From positions 22,235 to 86,234 of the IMG/VR virus record IMGVR_UViG_3300035698_022898: DNA of 64,000 nt; one strand, 5' to 3'. The position numbers and the translations under genes were made by a program. This document shows, one piece after another, positions 1-10,061 of this stretch. The notes below the pieces were generated by a model. That model was not told the DNA's origin. It saw nothing but the letters and a program-made list of their open reading frames with translations, and did not search any database. Each line of letters starts with the position of its first letter. The first letter of the stretch is position 1. This stretch comes from a virus.

Positions 1-3000
1 AAAGGTGCTGTACGAGTAACCACTGCATACGGCATTGCTGCCCGAGCCATTTTTGGATTTACCGAAGCAGTTAGTGGAGGCGTTGTTGAAATCGTATTAT
101 ACGATCAGGCACTCCGAAATCTGCAAGCCATCTCTGGTGCCACCGAAGCACAATTATCAGCCATGTCTAAAGAGATGGTTCGGGCAGCACAAAGCACAAA
201 ATTCTCCACCACAGAAATAGCAGAAGGTATGGTTCTTCTAGCTCAAGCAGGCTTGACTGCGGGTGAGGCGATGGATTCTGTCAATCCTACGATCACACTT
301 GCTGCGGGTACTCTGAGTGATATGAAGTTTACGACTGACTTGATGACCACAACCTTGAGGGCATTTAATCTCCAAGCCATAGAATCTGCTCGTGTTGCAG
401 ATGTTATGGCAAATGCCATCAACAGATCCAAACTCACAATCGACAAATTGCGTACTGCATTTAACTATGTAGGTGCGGGTGCTGCACAGATAGGGCTTTC
501 ACTCGAAGAAACCGCTGCCAGTATGATGGTACTTGCTAATAATGGTATGAGAGCAAGCACTATTGGTACTGGTCTTAGACAAGTTTTGAGTAGACTTGTT
601 GGTCCAAATAAAAAACTTCGAGAAGAGTTCAAAGCGTATGGTATTTCTTTACAAGATGTTAACCCGAGAATAGTGGGATACCAAAAAGCTTTGGAGAACC
701 TGGCTCCTGTTTTGTGGGATGTAGAAAAAGCTCAAGTTGATATGACAAAAGCGTATGCCCTTTTTGGATTGAGAGGGGCTCAAGCTTCCGCAGTTTTAAT
801 CAAGTCTCTTGTTAGTGGAGACTATCAAAAGATGTTGGATTATACTTATAGGGTAGGGTCTGCTAATAAAATGGCAGCTACTCAGGCTGAAGGTCTCGGT
901 TTTAAATTTAAGCAGTTGGTAGACATCGCAAAGACATTAGCGTTGGCACTCGGGGATGCCGGTATAGAAGGTGCTCTTCATACGTTTGTGGACACTTTAA
1001 GAACAGGCACCAAAGCAGCGGCCGACTTTGTTGAAACGGGCCTTGGTCGACTTATTACCAAAGCTACTTTGATAATTCCTTTACTTTTGGGTGTAGCCCT
1101 CGCTGCCAAAGGAGCTATGTTGGCAGTACGTGGTTTAGGAATGGCTTTAGAATTTGTAAAGTTACATCCTGTGGTACTAGCAATTTCTTTACTCACGGGT
1201 GGACTTGCTCTGCTTGCATCCATAGTAGATGAGGTTGTTAGTGCAGAAAGACGCTGGTTCACAGAGTTGGAGGTTGTAGCTGTTCAATTGGAAAGAACGT
1301 TGGCCGCCTCAAAGTCTTATTTAGGATTTTTTAAAGCCCTGCATGAAAAGTTCGGTGAAGGTGTTGAAGAAACCGAGGAGTACAAAAGCACTGTAATTCG
1401 ACTTAAGGAACAGCTTCCCGAACTTTCTAGTATGATAGATGAAAATACGGACTCTGTGGATGATTTGGTAAAGTCTTTGGAAGACTTTACCAATTCAAAA
1501 GCTGAGGAAGCCTTCTCCGCTTTGGTTACTACCATGGCCATAGCTCAAAGGAAAGCCAGGGAGTTAGACGATACTCCAGCTTTTAAGAATTTTAAAAAGC
1601 ACATGTCCATATCCCAAGGTTTTATAGGAAGTTTAGCAGCCTTGGGTAAAGAACTTAAATTAGAACCTTATCAAGGTAAAAAAGCTGAGGTTGATAAAAA
1701 GTATACGGCATTTTTTAAGGCCATGCTTAGGGATATGCCCAACGAGCTTTTAACAATAGAAGGTATTCAAGAAAGGATGAATCGCCTTTTAGTGGATAGA
1801 AATGTAACTGTAGAGTTTTCGGAAGAAATAATGGAGCGTTCTTCGGAGGCTCTTGCAAAATATGTTACGAGTACTCGTGAAGGACTTTTGGTTTTAAGTA
1901 AAGAAAGTAGAGCACTTCCTCAGAATTTTAAAGAGTCTATGGAAAGGTTAATGAACTCTTCCGAAAGAAGTGTAGCCATTTCCATAGCACAACAAAAAGT
2001 ATATTTTGAGAAAGGAAAGGTCACTGAGGAAGAATATACTAGATTCAAAGAAAATCAGGAATTAAAACTTTTGGATCTTAAGGTAAAAAATTTAACGGTA
2101 ATGCGGAATGCTTTAGGGGTTTCTTTAGGTTGGGAGACTGAGGAGTACCTGGCAGCCAATGAAGAAATTGTGGCAGCTAGGAGTGAAAAAGTAGAAAAGG
2201 AACTAGAAATAGAGGCGGATAGGGCCGAACGTGAAAGGGAATTGCGTTTGGAAGAAACCAAGGATTCTTTAAAACTATTCGATAAAATTAAAAAAGCTAG
2301 AGAAAAAAGTGCAGATGATCAAGTAAAAAAGATATCAGCAGAAATCAAAGCTACTGAAAAGATAGCTAAACTTCGATATGATATAGAAGTAGCGACCATA
2401 CAGGCTATATTCAATATCAATAAACATATGTGGCGTTTGTCGGAACAAATAGATATTAAGAAAGCTGAGGAAAATCGTCGTCGTCGTGAGAAAGACGCTA
2501 AAGACCAAATCAAGGATGCAATAGAACTTGCCCAAGTTTTAGAGCTTATTCGTATGGAACATGAAGCTAAAATGGCAGAACTTCATGAGAAATATGCTGA
2601 CCAACGCATAGCTGAGGAAGGCGGTGTAATAGATCAGATTAACCGGGGTTTGAAGAATGCTCAAAAGTCCGTTCAAACTTGGGGGATGTTTGTTATAAAA
2701 ACCACGGAACAAGTGGCTGAAAGATTTGCCGACGGAATGTCCTCAGCATTTACCGACTTTATTATGGGAACAGAAAAAGCCGGAAAAGCGTTTGAAGAGT
2801 TTGCCAAAGAGACATTATCTTGGCTTATTCAAATGATCATACGTCAACAACTGTACAATGCTTTAGTTGGTTCGCCGGGGGGCGGGGGCGGTCTTTTAGG
2901 AATGGCAACCAACTTAATAGGATCTTTTTTTTCACCGACTATGGGAGCAGGAGCCACAACCTCCGGAGTTGCTGCTTCTGGTGCAACAGGTTACGCCGCT

Positions 3001-3321
3001 TCACCTTCATTTGTTGTACACGGTGGGATGGATACAGGAAATGTAATTAGAGGCATATCCAACGGTCTTAAAGGAATGCACGTTCGACATAGTGGATTAG
3101 GTTCTGATGAAGTTCCAGCCATTCTACGAAAAAACGAGACCGTGTTGACACCTGCTCAGTTGGCCAGTGTATCAAAACCAGGATTAAATTTTAAAATGAT
3201 TGTTCATAATGAAATGCCTGAACAAGCATATGTATCTTCTAAACCTCCTAAATTTGATGGAGTTCGTTGGGTATCAGAAATGTATATTGAAGGAAAAAAA
3301 CGTAAAATGATTCCTAGTTAG
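1..3321 (+). CDS. Tail tape measure protein, 5'-truncated by the window edge
   Basis: Sets tail-tube length during assembly and lies inside the tube. The frame is open from base 1, so the gene begins upstream; 1106 residues are visible. The first 200 or so residues resemble the TP901-type tape-measure core (for example STKFSTTEIAEGMVLLAQAG near bases 187-250). A strongly hydrophobic stretch follows near 1066-1140 (IIPLLLGVALAAKGAMLAV). Bases 2050-2620 encode a highly charged coiled-coil region. Near 2870-3000 there is a Gly/Ala-rich linker, and the C-terminus has the GSDEVPAILRKNETVLTP motif common at the end of tape measures. The minor tail genes follow directly, as in lambda-like tails. Family assignment is firm; full length is unknown. 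Confidence 0.95.
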   Translation, partial: KGAVRVTTAYGIAARAIFGFTEAVSGGVVEIVLYDQALRNLQAISGATEAQLSAMSKEMVRAAQSTKFSTTEIAEGMVLLAQAGLTAGEAMDSVNPTITLAAGTLSDMKFTTDLMTTTLRAFNLQAIESARVADVMANAINRSKLTIDKLRTAFNYVGAGAAQIGLSLEETAASMMVLANNGMRASTIGTGLRQVLSRLVGPNKKLREEFKAYGISLQDVNPRIVGYQKALENLAPVLWDVEKAQVDMTKAYALFGLRGAQASAVLIKSLVSGDYQKMLDYTYRVGSANKMAATQAEGLGFKFKQLVDIAKTLALALGDAGIEGALHTFVDTLRTGTKAAADFVETGLGRLITKATLIIPLLLGVALAAKGAMLAVRGLGMALEFVKLHPVVLAISLLTGGLALLASIVDEVVSAERRWFTELEVVAVQLERTLAASKSYLGFFKALHEKFGEGVEETEEYKSTVIRLKEQLPELSSMIDENTDSVDDLVKSLEDFTNSKAEEAFSALVTTMAIAQRKARELDDTPAFKNFKKHMSISQGFIGSLAALGKELKLEPYQGKKAEVDKKYTAFFKAMLRDMPNELLTIEGIQERMNRLLVDRNVTVEFSEEIMERSSEALAKYVTSTREGLLVLSKESRALPQNFKESMERLMNSSERSVAISIAQQKVYFEKGKVTEEEYTRFKENQELKLLDLKVKNLTVMRNALGVSLGWETEEYLAANEEIVAARSEKVEKELEIEADRAERERELRLEETKDSLKLFDKIKKAREKSADDQVKKISAEIKATEKIAKLRYDIEVATIQAIFNINKHMWRLSEQIDIKKAEENRRRREKDAKDQIKDAIELAQVLELIRMEHEAKMAELHEKYADQRIAEEGGVIDQINRGLKNAQKSVQTWGMFVIKTTEQVAERFADGMSSAFTDFIMGTEKAGKAFEEFAKETLSWLIQMIIRQQLYNALVGSPGGGGGLLGMATNLIGSFFSPTMGAGATTSGVAASGATGYAASPSFVVHGGMDTGNVIRGISNGLKGMHVRHSGLGSDEVPAILRKNETVLTPAQLASVSKPGLNFKMIVHNEMPEQAYVSSKPPKFDGVRWVSEMYIEGKKRKMIPS

Positions 3322-3335
3322 GTTAGGAGGAAACT

Positions 3336-3719
3336 ATGCATATAGCTGGACAAAAAGTAAAAGATCCGCTTCTTCCTATTAAGGAAGTTAAAATAAAAAA
3401 GATGGTAAGAACCAGCAAAGAAGCTTCTTACACTCAAATTCGTTCTCGTAGTACTCGCACTAGGAGAAAATGGACTTTAGAATGGAAGAATGAGGGTTGT
3501 TTGACCGAAGTGGATTTTCAAAAACTTATGGATATACAAGACGATTATTGGGGGTCTGTTTTAGAATGGACACACCCTTTTACCAACGAAACCTACACTA
3601 ATGTTTTTATAGCCGATGAGGAATTATCCAGTGAAGTAGTTATTCCTTCTCATGTTAGTGGAGAAGCTATAGCCTGTGGTGGTTATAGATCTCTAACTTT
3701 ACATTTGGAGCAGATATAA
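3336..3719 (+). CDS. Minor tail protein, probable tail-tip component (127 aa)
   Basis: A small protein between the tape measure and the gpL-like gene, the slot occupied by gpM in lambda. A strong ribosome site (AGGAGG) sits 6 nt before the ATG. The N-terminal half is very basic (RSRSTRTRRKW) and the rest is beta-rich with several Trp and Thr residues. No catalytic motif is visible. The role is inferred from position rather than from a recognised domain. Confidence 0.7.
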   Translation: MHIAGQKVKDPLLPIKEVKIKKMVRTSKEASYTQIRSRSTRTRRKWTLEWKNEGCLTEVDFQKLMDIQDDYWGSVLEWTHPFTNETYTNVFIADEELSSEVVIPSHVSGEAIACGGYRSLTLHLEQI

Positions 3720-3720
3720 A

Positions 3721-4338
3721 ATGCATCCTTTAAGCACAGCTGCCATTCAAGAAAAAAACAAACTTTCTTCAACCGAAGTATGGTGTTGGTTGTTGGAAGT
3801 TGCCATTGACACAGGTACGTTGCGTGTGACAGATAACGGTGAAGATATAGTTTGGCCTTCTTCCGGCAGCAATACTTATATCGCGTTTCCGTTTGAAATC
3901 GATGTTATCGCCGAAACGAGGACAGGGGAACTGCCCTACGTTGAAATTAGAATAAGTAATGTTACTAGAGCGATAGAACAGTATTTAGAGAATGAAATTC
4001 TTAGAACCGGGCAAGCTGTGTATCTTCGATTAGTAAATACAACTGCTCTAGCCAACACTTCATCTGAAATAGACTTTATTTTTTCTATCAACGGTATATC
4101 CTCCAATGCACAATGGGTCACTTTTAAATTGGGGGCTCGAGATATTTTTACAAGACGATTTCCTAGAAATCGTATTCATAAAAACAAGTGCAATGTTCGT
4201 AGATTTAAAGATGGTCATTGTGGGTATGCCGGTGCAGAAACCGTGTGTGATAGAACTTATGCCCGTTGTGTTGAACTAGGCAATCAATCCAGGTTTGGTG
4301 GGTATCCTGGAGTTGGAAGGAAGGGTTTGTATGTTTAG
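3721..4338 (+). CDS. Minor tail protein L-like, cysteine-cluster tail-tip protein (205 aa)
   Basis: Resembles the lambda gpL family of tail-tip proteins, whose C-terminal domain binds an iron-sulfur cluster. The C-terminal part has the expected cysteine pattern: KCNVRRFKDGHCGY, then CDRTYARC, then FGGYPG, matching the gpL signature of four conserved cysteines. The N-terminal portion is beta-rich like DUF2163/gpL N-domains. The gene starts 1 nt after the previous stop and overlaps the NlpC/P60 gene by 8 nt. The cluster-binding role is inferred from the motif. Confidence 0.85.
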   Translation: MHPLSTAAIQEKNKLSSTEVWCWLLEVAIDTGTLRVTDNGEDIVWPSSGSNTYIAFPFEIDVIAETRTGELPYVEIRISNVTRAIEQYLENEILRTGQAVYLRLVNTTALANTSSEIDFIFSINGISSNAQWVTFKLGARDIFTRRFPRNRIHKNKCNVRRFKDGHCGYAGAETVCDRTYARCVELGNQSRFGGYPGVGRKGLYV

Positions 4339-4768
4339 TGCCTATAAATACCTCAGAGTTCCTTTTGTTGCATTTGGTAAAGACCTCAACGGATTGGATT
4401 GTTGGGGGCTTGTGGTACAAGTCTTTAAGGATTTTGGAATGGATCTTCCTGACTACTATCAAGCTTGTTATGATAAAATTATTGAAATTCAAGGGCAAGT
4501 GGTGCCTGACCCTATTTGGTTAAATAAAGCCATTGAAAGTCATCGACCAGATTGGATACCGTTAGAAGAACCAGAAATTCCCTGCCTTGTAGTTTTTAGA
4601 GGCACATACATTGAAAACATTCATTTGAATGGACATTTAGGTGTTTATATAGGAAATGGAAAAATGCTTCATACTTTTCCGAAAAAGGGAGTTCATAAAA
4701 CTAGGCTGGACAACCCTTTATGGAAAAACAAAATAGAAGGGTTCTACAGGTATGTTGGCAAAAAATAA
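4331..4768 (+). CDS. NlpC/P60-family tail-tip peptidase (145 aa)
   Basis: Probably a tail-associated cysteine peptidase that nicks host peptidoglycan peptides or helps tip assembly (lambda gpK role). NlpC/P60 features are visible: catalytic Cys in GLDCWGLVVQVF, and the His in LNGHLGVYIGNGKMLHT. I chose the ATG at 4331 rather than an upstream one at 4295 because a GGAAGG ribosome site precedes it and it overlaps the gpL-like stop by 8 nt, typical of coupling. It overlaps the next gene by 17 nt. The N-terminal JAB domain of lambda gpK is absent. Confidence 0.85.
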   Translation: MFSAYKYLRVPFVAFGKDLNGLDCWGLVVQVFKDFGMDLPDYYQACYDKIIEIQGQVVPDPIWLNKAIESHRPDWIPLEEPEIPCLVVFRGTYIENIHLNGHLGVYIGNGKMLHTFPKKGVHKTRLDNPLWKNKIEGFYRYVGKK

Positions 4769-7700
4769 AGTTCTTCTTACGGTTGTTCACAACCCGTTTC
4801 GGTTCGTTTCTAATCCTCATGAGGGACGAATTGTAAAGGTTATGGACTTTATTCCGGGAAAAACTTCTCAGGAATACTATGAAGAAGTGGAACCCCTTCT
4901 CAAAAGGGACATGGGCTTTTCTGTTTCAATAGACGGAAAACCTGTTCCCTTTGAGTTTTTAGGAACTAAAGAAGTAGAACCAGGAAGTAATATTGTTATT
5001 TGTCCTACTTATCACGGAGGTGGTGGTGGTCTTAAACTTGTGGCTATGATAGCCGTTGTTGTAATAGCTGCGATAGTTGCCCCTTATTTAGCCCCAATGA
5101 TAGGCAAGGGAATGGTTGCCATGGGAGTAGGGACCACGACCTTGACTGTAAGCGGAGGAGTAATATCTGCAGCCACAATGGCTACGGCCACCAGTATTGC
5201 TTTTAGTGCCGTAGCAATGATAGGTGCTTTTGCTGTAAATGCATTGATGCCTGCCCCTACTCCTTCTCTACCTTCAATAGGCGGATTAGGTGGTGCAATA
5301 GGAGGTTCTACTGGAACCAGTGTATCCTTAGATAAAGAGTCACCTACTTATTCTTGGCAATTAAGCAATAATACTTTGGAAGAGGGCGGAGTAGAGCCTG
5401 CTCTTTATGGATCTTTTAAAGTAACCCCGCCCATTATATCTAGACATATTACCACAGGAACAGATAATAAACAGTATCTTAATTTACTTTTATTGGTAAC
5501 TGGACATGAATTAGATTCCATCACAGACATACAATTAAACGATAACCCAATAGCCAACTTTACGGGTGTATCCACAGAAACTAGGTTAGGCACTTTAGAC
5601 CAATCTGTGATTTCCTATTTTAATGACACAATAACCGATCAAGCTGTCGGGGCAACAATGTCTACCTCTTGGATTACTCGGGTAACTTCGGGTAATTCTG
5701 TTGAAGGTTTGGGCATTGTTTTTACTTTTTTTGGTGGATTGTTTTGTCAAGCTACTACTGGAGAACTGGAATCTACTTCCGTAACCATAGAAATGCAATA
5801 TCAAAAGGATGCCGAGGGCTGGACATCTTGGCAAACGGTTACTGTTTCAGGAGCAACCTCAGCCCCTGTTCGAAAATATTACAGAGTTAACGATCTTACT
5901 CCTGGTTCATATAGTGTAAGAGCTCGTTTTACGACTACACCAGAATCCGGTGTTCGTTATCAAAACGGGTGTGTGCTAGATTACCTACAAGAAATTCTAT
6001 ATTCAGATTTTTCTTACCCAGGAAAATCTTTGTTGGCAATAAGAGCATTAGCCACAGACCAATTATCAGGGGGAGTTCCTAGAATAACTTGTGTAACAAC
6101 CAGAAGCACCGTACAAGTTTGGAATGGAAGTAGTTGGGTTTCTAAAGGGGCAACCAACCCTGCTTGGGCTTCTTACGATATGCTTGTAAATGGGTACTAC
6201 GGCGGAGAAGCAGATGAAACCAAAGTAAACTACGACGAGTTTTCGGAATGGGCAGATTGGTGTACTCTTAAAGGGTATGCTTGTGCAATTTATTGGGATG
6301 TGGAAACAGCCATCCCGTTAGCTTTAGGACGTGTATCCGAAGTAGGTAGAGGCACTGTTATTCAAAGGGGAGTCAACTATGGTGTGCTGGTTGACAAAAA
6401 AGACGACCCCGTACAATTTTTTTCAGTCGGCAGTATAGCGGAAGACAGTTTAAACATGGAGTTCATGGATCTAAGCGCACGATCAAATGCTGTCGAAATA
6501 ACTTACTTTGACGCAACAAAAAACTACGATAGACACACAGTTTTTGTTCAGAACGATCAATATGACGATACGTCAGAATTGGATAAAGTTACGAATCAAA
6601 CGATGTACGCTTGTACGAATAGAACAGTTGCAGCTCAGTTCGCTCAATTTCTTTTAAACGGCAATGCTTACCTTAAACGAATAATCAGTTTTCAAGTAGA
6701 TGTAGACGGTGTTGGTTGTCAACCTGGGGATGTAATTGAAGTTCAACATGATGTCCCCCAGTGGGGTTATGGTGGACGCATATTGTCTGCAACCACTTTT
6801 TCAGTTGTGTTGGATCGAGATGTTTTATTGGAAGTTGGAGTTGCTTATGTTGTAAAGGTAACTCACTCCCAATTACCTCCTAATTGGAATAATATTACTG
6901 GTTATGCTCAGGGGGATTATGTTGTTCATGAAGGCTATATGTATAAAGCCAAATTGTCGAACACCGATCAAGTACCCACTGTTCCTGCATATTGGCGTGC
7001 TGTTTCAGATTATTACGAACAGCAGAGTGTGGCTGCTGTTTTGGTCGAGACTACCACAAATGAAATTACTTTGTCAGGGTCTTGGGATGTAACTCCTTCT
7101 GAATACGATGTATTTAGTTTTGGTACCACTGCCAATGTTATTAAAAAGTTCAGGCTTTTATCCATAGAAAGAAGTCAGGATGTTCTTTGTGACTTGACTA
7201 TGATGGAATACTTTGATGAAATTTATGAGGATGGAGTAGAAATTCCAGAGTACCCAAATGAATCTTCTTTAGTAACATTAGCCGGCCTTGCTGGGGTTGC
7301 TTCTTGGTCCATAGTAGGAGGATCCGGTGTTCCTAGTGTGTACTTGACTTGGAGAGGTCAATCCATAGGGTGGGAAGTTTTTTATAAGGATGAAGCTGAC
7401 ACGGAATGGACTCTGTACTCCAATGCTAAGAATCCAAATTGCACCATAACCGGCTTGATCCCTGGAAAAACTTATGACTTTAAGGTAAACGGTGTAGCCG
7501 AAGAACAAGGAGCAGAAGAAGTATCCGTGGCATATACTTTTAATGTTCCCCCTCCTCAATTAGGAACTATTGTTTCAGACGAGTCTTCACTTTTATCAAC
7601 AGCAAGTGGAGACTTGATTAGTAGAATTCAAATACCTTTTGAAACAAGCTACAATGCATGGAACGGTCCTTACATAGATTTTGATACGGAGGTGCAATCT

Positions 7701-8900
7701 AAGAAATCTGCAGATGCAGATTGGGTTTCCTCCGGAACGGTAGCCTCCTCTTCTGAATTGGTTTTCGTATCCCCTGTAGACGATGGGGAAGATTACGATA
7801 TTAGACTTAGAAACGGGAAGGCAGGGTTTTACTCTGAATGGGTGTATTCCTATGACAACACTGTAATAGGTAAATCCTCTTTACCACCTGATATAGATTC
7901 TATGTTTTTAAACGGCACTCGTTTAGTATGGAGATACCCGTCTCCCCCCAGAGACTTTGCAGGGTTTAAACTGAAAATAGGTTTTGATTCTAATGCAAAC
8001 TGGAACACAGCTCAACTTTTACACGATGATTTAATTTTAGATTTATTCTTTAATATCCCCACAGTAACGGGGTATGCTGCATTTATGGTCAAAGCTGTTG
8101 ATGTTGCTGGCAACGAGAGCTCCAATTTTGCTTATGTTATAACAGGTTTTGGAGACGCTATTGTTGGTAATTTAATCACTACTTATGACCATCGTATATT
8201 AGGATGGCCTGGAGAAAAAACAGGGTGTACTCCTTTTGCAGGTGATTTGGATGCAGACGGGACTGTAGCTTTTTGGACTGAGGATGGGAATGTCTTTTGG
8301 ACTGAGGATGGGAATGCCTTTTGGAGAGCTATGTATTCCCAGATGACCTACATAGCAGAATATAATCCTATTGTAAATGAGTATACGGAAGAGCTCAAAT
8401 GGGATTATACTGTAGAAGGCACGAACGTACGAGCTTATTATGCTTTGGATAATAGACAAATCTTTTGGCCTTCATCTGAAACAGAATTATTTTGGGCAAC
8501 TACACATCCCGATGCGGATTTATTTTGGGAGGAACTTACTTGGGATGTTTGGCAAGGATCTTGGTCTCCCATAAGTGAGGGTTTTGCTTATTTTAAATTG
8601 CTTATAGCCGGCGGTATTGTAGGTGGAGAAGTTTCAGAATTTAAATTGTACATCGATGCAGAAGATATATTGGAACATTTTGAGGATGTGGTAATAAGTG
8701 TGGGCGGTTCTAGGCTTTCTTTAACCAAAACTTATAGAGTTATTCAAAACGTTCAAACGTCATTACAATATGACGGGGGTTCCGCTAAAAGAGTAGAGAC
8801 TTTAGATAAAGATAGTGCATTGGGACCTCTGCTCGTATGCTATGACAATTCAGATGTTTCTGTATCGGGAACTATTGATGCAGACATTCAAGGGTACTAA
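4752..8900 (+). CDS. Tail tip / host-specificity protein J-like, with N-terminal gpI-like region (1382 aa)
   Basis: The large central tip protein that contacts the host receptor. Residues 1-180 resemble the lambda gpI tail assembly protein: a ubiquitin-like start, then GGGGGLKLVAMIAVVVIAAI and further hydrophobic Ala/Gly-rich segments, so gpI and J seem fused here. The middle (about 190-830) is typical TipJ. Residues about 835-1130 contain fibronectin III-like domains. Near base 8260-8330 there is a Trp-rich tandem motif (FWTEDGNVFWTEDGNAFW), echoed at 8455-8560. Position directly after the NlpC gene and before fibres supports the call. The C-terminal receptor-binding part is unrecognised. 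Confidence 0.88.
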   Translation: MLAKNKVLLTVVHNPFRFVSNPHEGRIVKVMDFIPGKTSQEYYEEVEPLLKRDMGFSVSIDGKPVPFEFLGTKEVEPGSNIVICPTYHGGGGGLKLVAMIAVVVIAAIVAPYLAPMIGKGMVAMGVGTTTLTVSGGVISAATMATATSIAFSAVAMIGAFAVNALMPAPTPSLPSIGGLGGAIGGSTGTSVSLDKESPTYSWQLSNNTLEEGGVEPALYGSFKVTPPIISRHITTGTDNKQYLNLLLLVTGHELDSITDIQLNDNPIANFTGVSTETRLGTLDQSVISYFNDTITDQAVGATMSTSWITRVTSGNSVEGLGIVFTFFGGLFCQATTGELESTSVTIEMQYQKDAEGWTSWQTVTVSGATSAPVRKYYRVNDLTPGSYSVRARFTTTPESGVRYQNGCVLDYLQEILYSDFSYPGKSLLAIRALATDQLSGGVPRITCVTTRSTVQVWNGSSWVSKGATNPAWASYDMLVNGYYGGEADETKVNYDEFSEWADWCTLKGYACAIYWDVETAIPLALGRVSEVGRGTVIQRGVNYGVLVDKKDDPVQFFSVGSIAEDSLNMEFMDLSARSNAVEITYFDATKNYDRHTVFVQNDQYDDTSELDKVTNQTMYACTNRTVAAQFAQFLLNGNAYLKRIISFQVDVDGVGCQPGDVIEVQHDVPQWGYGGRILSATTFSVVLDRDVLLEVGVAYVVKVTHSQLPPNWNNITGYAQGDYVVHEGYMYKAKLSNTDQVPTVPAYWRAVSDYYEQQSVAAVLVETTTNEITLSGSWDVTPSEYDVFSFGTTANVIKKFRLLSIERSQDVLCDLTMMEYFDEIYEDGVEIPEYPNESSLVTLAGLAGVASWSIVGGSGVPSVYLTWRGQSIGWEVFYKDEADTEWTLYSNAKNPNCTITGLIPGKTYDFKVNGVAEEQGAEEVSVAYTFNVPPPQLGTIVSDESSLLSTASGDLISRIQIPFETSYNAWNGPYIDFDTEVQSKKSADADWVSSGTVASSSELVFVSPVDDGEDYDIRLRNGKAGFYSEWVYSYDNTVIGKSSLPPDIDSMFLNGTRLVWRYPSPPRDFAGFKLKIGFDSNANWNTAQLLHDDLILDLFFNIPTVTGYAAFMVKAVDVAGNESSNFAYVITGFGDAIVGNLITTYDHRILGWPGEKTGCTPFAGDLDADGTVAFWTEDGNVFWTEDGNAFWRAMYSQMTYIAEYNPIVNEYTEELKWDYTVEGTNVRAYYALDNRQIFWPSSETELFWATTHPDADLFWEELTWDVWQGSWSPISEGFAYFKLLIAGGIVGGEVSEFKLYIDAEDILEHFEDVVISVGGSRLSLTKTYRVIQNVQTSLQYDGGSAKRVETLDKDSALGPLLVCYDNSDVSVSGTIDADIQGY

Positions 8901-8911
8901 GGAGAAATAAA

Positions 8912-10045
8912 ATGGCTGATTATCCTGCTGCTGGAGAAATTTCGGATGTGTCTGCTAATGAAGCTCAAATGAAAGCTAGGTTTGAGGAATGGTTAGCTGC
9001 AACAAAACAAAGTTTGGGTGGACTTCCTTACGCCGCATATACCATTTCTTCGGGGGATGTAACTCCTGTGGTGGGTTTATTTACTGTCGATGAGGAAGTT
9101 AACGGTATACCTGATAATTTAGATCATGTTGTATATACCAGTTTGAGAGACGGTGCTTTAATAGCCATTCAAGCCGCCGACGATGATGCAGTTATTACGG
9201 TCAGACATGCTCAGGGAGGAAACGGTCAATTTACCTTAGCCAGCGGTGCTGACAAAGTCCTTAAAAGTGATCGATGGATGCTTTTTTTTAGAAACGGGAC
9301 AGTGTGGGTTGAGCTTTCTTTGGAATCCTCTCTTCCTTCTTCAAATATACTAACCACAGACACCGCTCAAGATATTTCTGGAGACAAAGAGTTCCAAGAT
9401 GGAAACAAAGTATTGTTTGGAACGGATGGCGACACAGAAGTTTACCACGATGGTAGTAATTTTAAGTTACTAAACACCACAGGGGATGCGCAGTTTTATT
9501 CCAATACTGCAAAGTTAGGTCTGGTGTTAGTTCCCGATGCCGGTGTGCATCTGTACTTCAATGCCGTTTTGAAGGCACAAACCACAGCTCTGGGACTACA
9601 ACTTTCTGCAACAAATACCCTTATGGATCTTAATCAGGGTCAGTTGTTGGTGCACGAAACCCCTGCCTCGGACTTGACTGTTACCGGTGAAATTGTATCC
9701 TTAACTGCGGGGGAATTACTCGCTTTTGGTGATGTTTGTTATATAAAAGCGGCGGACGGGAAACTTTGGAAAGCAAACGCCACAGTTAGGGCAACCATGC
9801 CTTGTTTTGCTTTAGCTACTGCTGCCATTGCTGCTGATGCGACAGGTCTTTTCTTACTCACTGGGTTTGCGAGAAAGTCTACTTGGTCTTGGACTATTGG
9901 AAGTCTTATGTTTGTAAACACTTCCGATGGGGAATTAACACAAACTCAACCTAGTAGTTCTGGCGAACAAATTCAAATAGTCGGTATAGCTACTCATGCA
10001 AACAGAATATGGTTCCGACCTGAATTGATTATGGCCGAGGTTTAA
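8912..10045 (+). CDS. Tail fibre / receptor-binding protein A (377 aa)
   Basis: A virion surface protein with a short helical N-terminus (about 1-35) that is nearly shared with the next gene, followed by beta-strand-rich sequence. It holds one copy of the repeat module EFQDGNKVLFGTDGDTEVYH, found three times in the next gene. The C-terminal about 110 residues also match the neighbour (LTAGELLAFGDVCYIK against LTAGEALTFGQLCYMK). Both genes share an identical leader (AAGGAGAAATAAAATGGCTGA), consistent with gene duplication. The receptor is unknown. Confidence 0.8.
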   Translation: MADYPAAGEISDVSANEAQMKARFEEWLAATKQSLGGLPYAAYTISSGDVTPVVGLFTVDEEVNGIPDNLDHVVYTSLRDGALIAIQAADDDAVITVRHAQGGNGQFTLASGADKVLKSDRWMLFFRNGTVWVELSLESSLPSSNILTTDTAQDISGDKEFQDGNKVLFGTDGDTEVYHDGSNFKLLNTTGDAQFYSNTAKLGLVLVPDAGVHLYFNAVLKAQTTALGLQLSATNTLMDLNQGQLLVHETPASDLTVTGEIVSLTAGELLAFGDVCYIKAADGKLWKANATVRATMPCFALATAAIAADATGLFLLTGFARKSTWSWTIGSLMFVNTSDGELTQTQPSSSGEQIQIVGIATHANRIWFRPELIMAEV

Positions 10046-10061
10046 TTTAAGGAGAAATAAA

